From NCBI GenBank assembly GCA_007117235.1, contig SKGY01000079.1, forward strand, positions 1 to 8,062: a stretch of 8,062 bases of DNA, read 5' to 3'. Source of the DNA: Balneolaceae bacterium. GTDB taxonomy: Bacteria; Bacteroidota; Rhodothermia; Balneolales; Balneolaceae. Below are positions 7,272 to 8,062 of this stretch, piece after piece. The translations under genes and the position numbers were made by a program. The notes below the pieces were generated by a model. The model had not been told where the DNA came from and searched no databases. It worked only from the letters and a program-made list of their open reading frames with translations. How positions within the stretch are numbered: the stretch's first letter is position 1; each line of letters opens with the position of its first letter.

Positions 7272-7859
7272 ATGCGTCATCAGGTAAAAGGAAGAAAATT
7301 AGGTCGTACTACACCTCACAGAAAAGCTACTTTACAAGCTCTTAGTGTTGCATTGATTAAAGAGAAAAGAATCAAAACTACACTGGCAAAAGCTAAGGAA
7401 CTGAAAAGGTTTGTAGAGCCGATCATTACAAAAGCAAAAGAGGATACTACTCATAACAGAAGGCAGGTATTTGCGAGTCTTCAGGATAAGTATGCGGTAA
7501 CCGAACTGTATGATACAGTTATGCCAGAGGTAGGTGACAGGCCGGGTGGCTATTTACGAGTAGTTAAGATTGGTAATCGATTAGGTGATGCTGCGCCAAT
7601 GGCTGTAGTTGAGCTTGTTGACTTCAATGATGTCAAGCCAGACCAGAAAGAAACCAAGAAGAAGCGCACAAGACGTGCAGGCAAATCTACTAAGTCTTCA
7701 GATGAAGGTGAAGAAGCCAAAGTTACTGATACTGCTAAGAAGAGTAGTGGCAAGAAGAAAAAAGAAGTCACTGATGAAAAAGTAGCAGAAGCAGAGAACG
7801 AATCTGTAAAAGATGAAGCATCTGACGAAGAGAAGTCAGAGCCTTCTGAAGAAAAGTAA
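7272..7859 (+). CDS. rplQ: 50S ribosomal protein L17 (bL17) with long charged C-terminal tail
   Basis: L17 is a large-subunit protein close to the peptide exit tunnel region. Residues 1-118 match the family core: [40 protein letters not shown], then [29 protein letters not shown]. coli L17 ends shortly after this point at 127 residues, whereas this protein is 195. The extra tail of about 75 residues is low-complexity and in charge blocks: basic near 127-142, acidic near 144-149, basic near 156-165, then acidic to the end. It is probably disordered. Long tails of this kind are known in L17 of Bacteroidota relatives. A good Shine-Dalgarno-like AGAGGA (7257-7262) lies 9 nt before the start. This is the last protein gene before the rRNA operon. 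Confidence 0.97.
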   Translation: MRHQVKGRKLGRTTPHRKATLQALSVALIKEKRIKTTLAKAKELKRFVEPIITKAKEDTTHNRRQVFASLQDKYAVTELYDTVMPEVGDRPGGYLRVVKIGNRLGDAAPMAVVELVDFNDVKPDQKETKKKRTRRAGKSTKSSDEGEEAKVTDTAKKSSGKKKKEVTDEKVAEAENESVKDEASDEEKSEPSEEK

Positions 7860-7909
7860 AAAAACATTTTAGTTTTGTCTTGACTTTAGATAGTCAAGAT
7901 ACTTATATT
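7857..7909 (+). promoter_or_regulatory. Probable rRNA operon promoter with UP-like element
   Basis: A TTGACT at 7880-7885 (five of six bases of the -35 consensus) is followed by TATATT at 7904-7909 with an 18-bp spacer; the alternative reading TTATAT at 7903-7908 gives 17 bp. Upstream, 7857-7876 is an A-tract then T-rich stretch resembling an UP element for the alpha C-terminal domain, and it overlaps the rplQ stop codon. Transcription would start near 7916. Position and direction fit a promoter driving the 16S gene at 8020. The hexamers are sigma70-like and do not show a convincing Bacteroides-type TAnnTTTG box. The start site is inferred. Confidence 0.7.
7878..7899. repeat. Perfect 8-bp inverted repeat overlapping the rrn promoter
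   Basis: TCTTGACT (7878-7885) and AGTCAAGA (7892-7899) are exact reverse complements separated by 6 nt (TTAGAT). In RNA the stem could extend by a G-U and a U-A pair outward. The left arm contains the -35 hexamer and the right arm sits in the promoter spacer. It lies 18 nt after the rplQ stop, so it could be a weak terminator for the alpha operon. However, the stem has only 3 G/C per arm and what follows (TACTTATATTG) is not a clean U-tract. An operator is the other possibility. The repeat is certain; its function is not. Confidence 0.6.
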
Positions 7910-7916
7910 GAAAATC

Positions 7917-8019
7917 TGCGACGGAAACGAAGCAGGTTATTTGTTCTTTCACATATTAGAGATATAACCAGATTGTTTGATGGGTTTTTGGGTTGAATTC
8001 GAAGGAAGTATAGTAATAT
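7917..8019 (+). other. 16S rRNA precursor leader
   Basis: About 100 nt separate the predicted transcription start from the mature 16S 5' end. No open frame, tRNA or other gene is visible in it. It holds a boxA (7942-7951) lying between short complementary arms GGTTAT (7935-7940) and ATAACC (7964-7969), a G/T-rich stretch at 7980-7994, and an AU-rich run at 8009-8020 just before the 16S start. Part of the leader presumably pairs with sequence downstream of 16S to form the processing stem, but that partner is outside the window. Confidence 0.65.
7942..7951 (+). promoter_or_regulatory. rRNA antitermination boxA
   Basis: TGTTCTTTCA closely resembles the bacterial rrn boxA core (TGYTCTTT followed by A-rich sequence), where NusB and S10 bind nascent RNA to make polymerase resistant to Rho termination. 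Its place between the promoter and the 16S gene, about 70 nt before the mature 5' end, is the expected one. The match is to the core; the bases after TGTTCTTT (CACATATT) are less typical. Confidence 0.72.
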
Positions 8020-8062
8020 ACAATGGAGAGTTTGATCCTGGCTCAGGACGAACGCTGGCGGC
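8020..8062 (+). rRNA. rrs: 16S ribosomal RNA, 5' end (3'-truncated by window)
   Basis: The sequence contains an exact match to the universal 27F site AGAGTTTGATCCTGGCTCAG (8027-8046), followed by GACGAACGCTGGCGGC, the conserved start of bacterial 16S. Aligning by eye to E. coli numbering (U12 at 8031) places position 1 near 8020. Helix 1 is intact: GAGTT (8028-8032) pairs with GGCTC (8040-8044) counting one G-U. Only the first 43 nt are present. The GGACGAACGCTGGCGGC form differs from GGATGAACGCTAGCGG usual in classical Bacteroidota. The exact mature 5' end is uncertain by a few bases. Confidence 0.96.

Noticed and set aside
7550..7867. Minus-strand open frame of 105 codons, rich in Ser and Phe
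   Set aside because: It is the antisense of the Lys/Glu-rich rplQ tail, whose biased codons remove stops on the other strand. It has no recognisable domain and no plausible start context.
8009..8020. Second -10-like element (TATAGT/TAATAT) just before the 16S gene
   Set aside because: There is no matching -35 at the right distance, and a start here would remove the leader, including boxA. AU-rich sequence at the mature 5' end is more simply a processing region.

Overview
This window is one uninterrupted block of plus-strand housekeeping genes: the distal half of the spc ribosomal-protein operon, the alpha operon, and the start of an rRNA operon. Fourteen protein genes can be supported. They are rpsH (5' end cut by the window edge), rplF, rplR, rpsE, rplO, secY, map, infA, rpmJ, rpsM, rpsK, rpsD, rpoA and rplQ. 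Gaps between them run from a 1-nt overlap to 33 nt, and no obvious terminator lies inside the block. The last 160 nt before position 8020 carry an rRNA-type promoter and leader. The final 43 nt are the 5' end of a 16S rRNA gene.

Organism: the sequence is bacterial and moderately AT-rich. Several traits point to the Bacteroidota/Balneolota/Rhodothermota/Chlorobiota (FCB) side of the tree: the order secY-map-infA-rpmJ without adk, a cysteine-free L36, a cysteine-free S4, an L17 with a long charged C-terminal tail, and very few Shine-Dalgarno sequences. The 16S start (GGACGAACGCTGGCGGC) differs from the form usual in classical Bacteroidota (GGATGAACGCTAGCGG), and the rrn promoter looks sigma70-like rather than Bacteroides-like. 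Balneolota is therefore my best guess. This is inference from remembered family patterns, not from a search.

Layout: 1-2301 holds small- and large-subunit proteins (S8, L6, L18, S5, L15), with rpmD (L30) missing from its usual place between rpsE and rplO. 2335-4445 holds the SecY translocon channel and methionine aminopeptidase, which share a TGATG stop/start. 4452-4798 holds initiation factor IF-1 and the tiny L36 gene (38 codons). 4815-6254 holds S13, S11 and S4. 6281-7859 holds the RNA polymerase alpha subunit and L17. 7860-8019 holds an AT-rich UP-like element, a promoter overlapped by a perfect 8-bp inverted repeat, and a leader with a boxA antitermination signal. 8020-8062 is 16S rRNA.

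Together these genes make ribosomes, the polymerase assembly platform, nascent-protein export and N-terminal Met removal. I found no mobile element, CRISPR array, defence gene or clearly undescribed system. The points most worth a second look are the position of the rRNA operon directly behind the alpha operon, the palindrome lying on the rrn promoter, the missing rpmD, and unusual translation-start regions.
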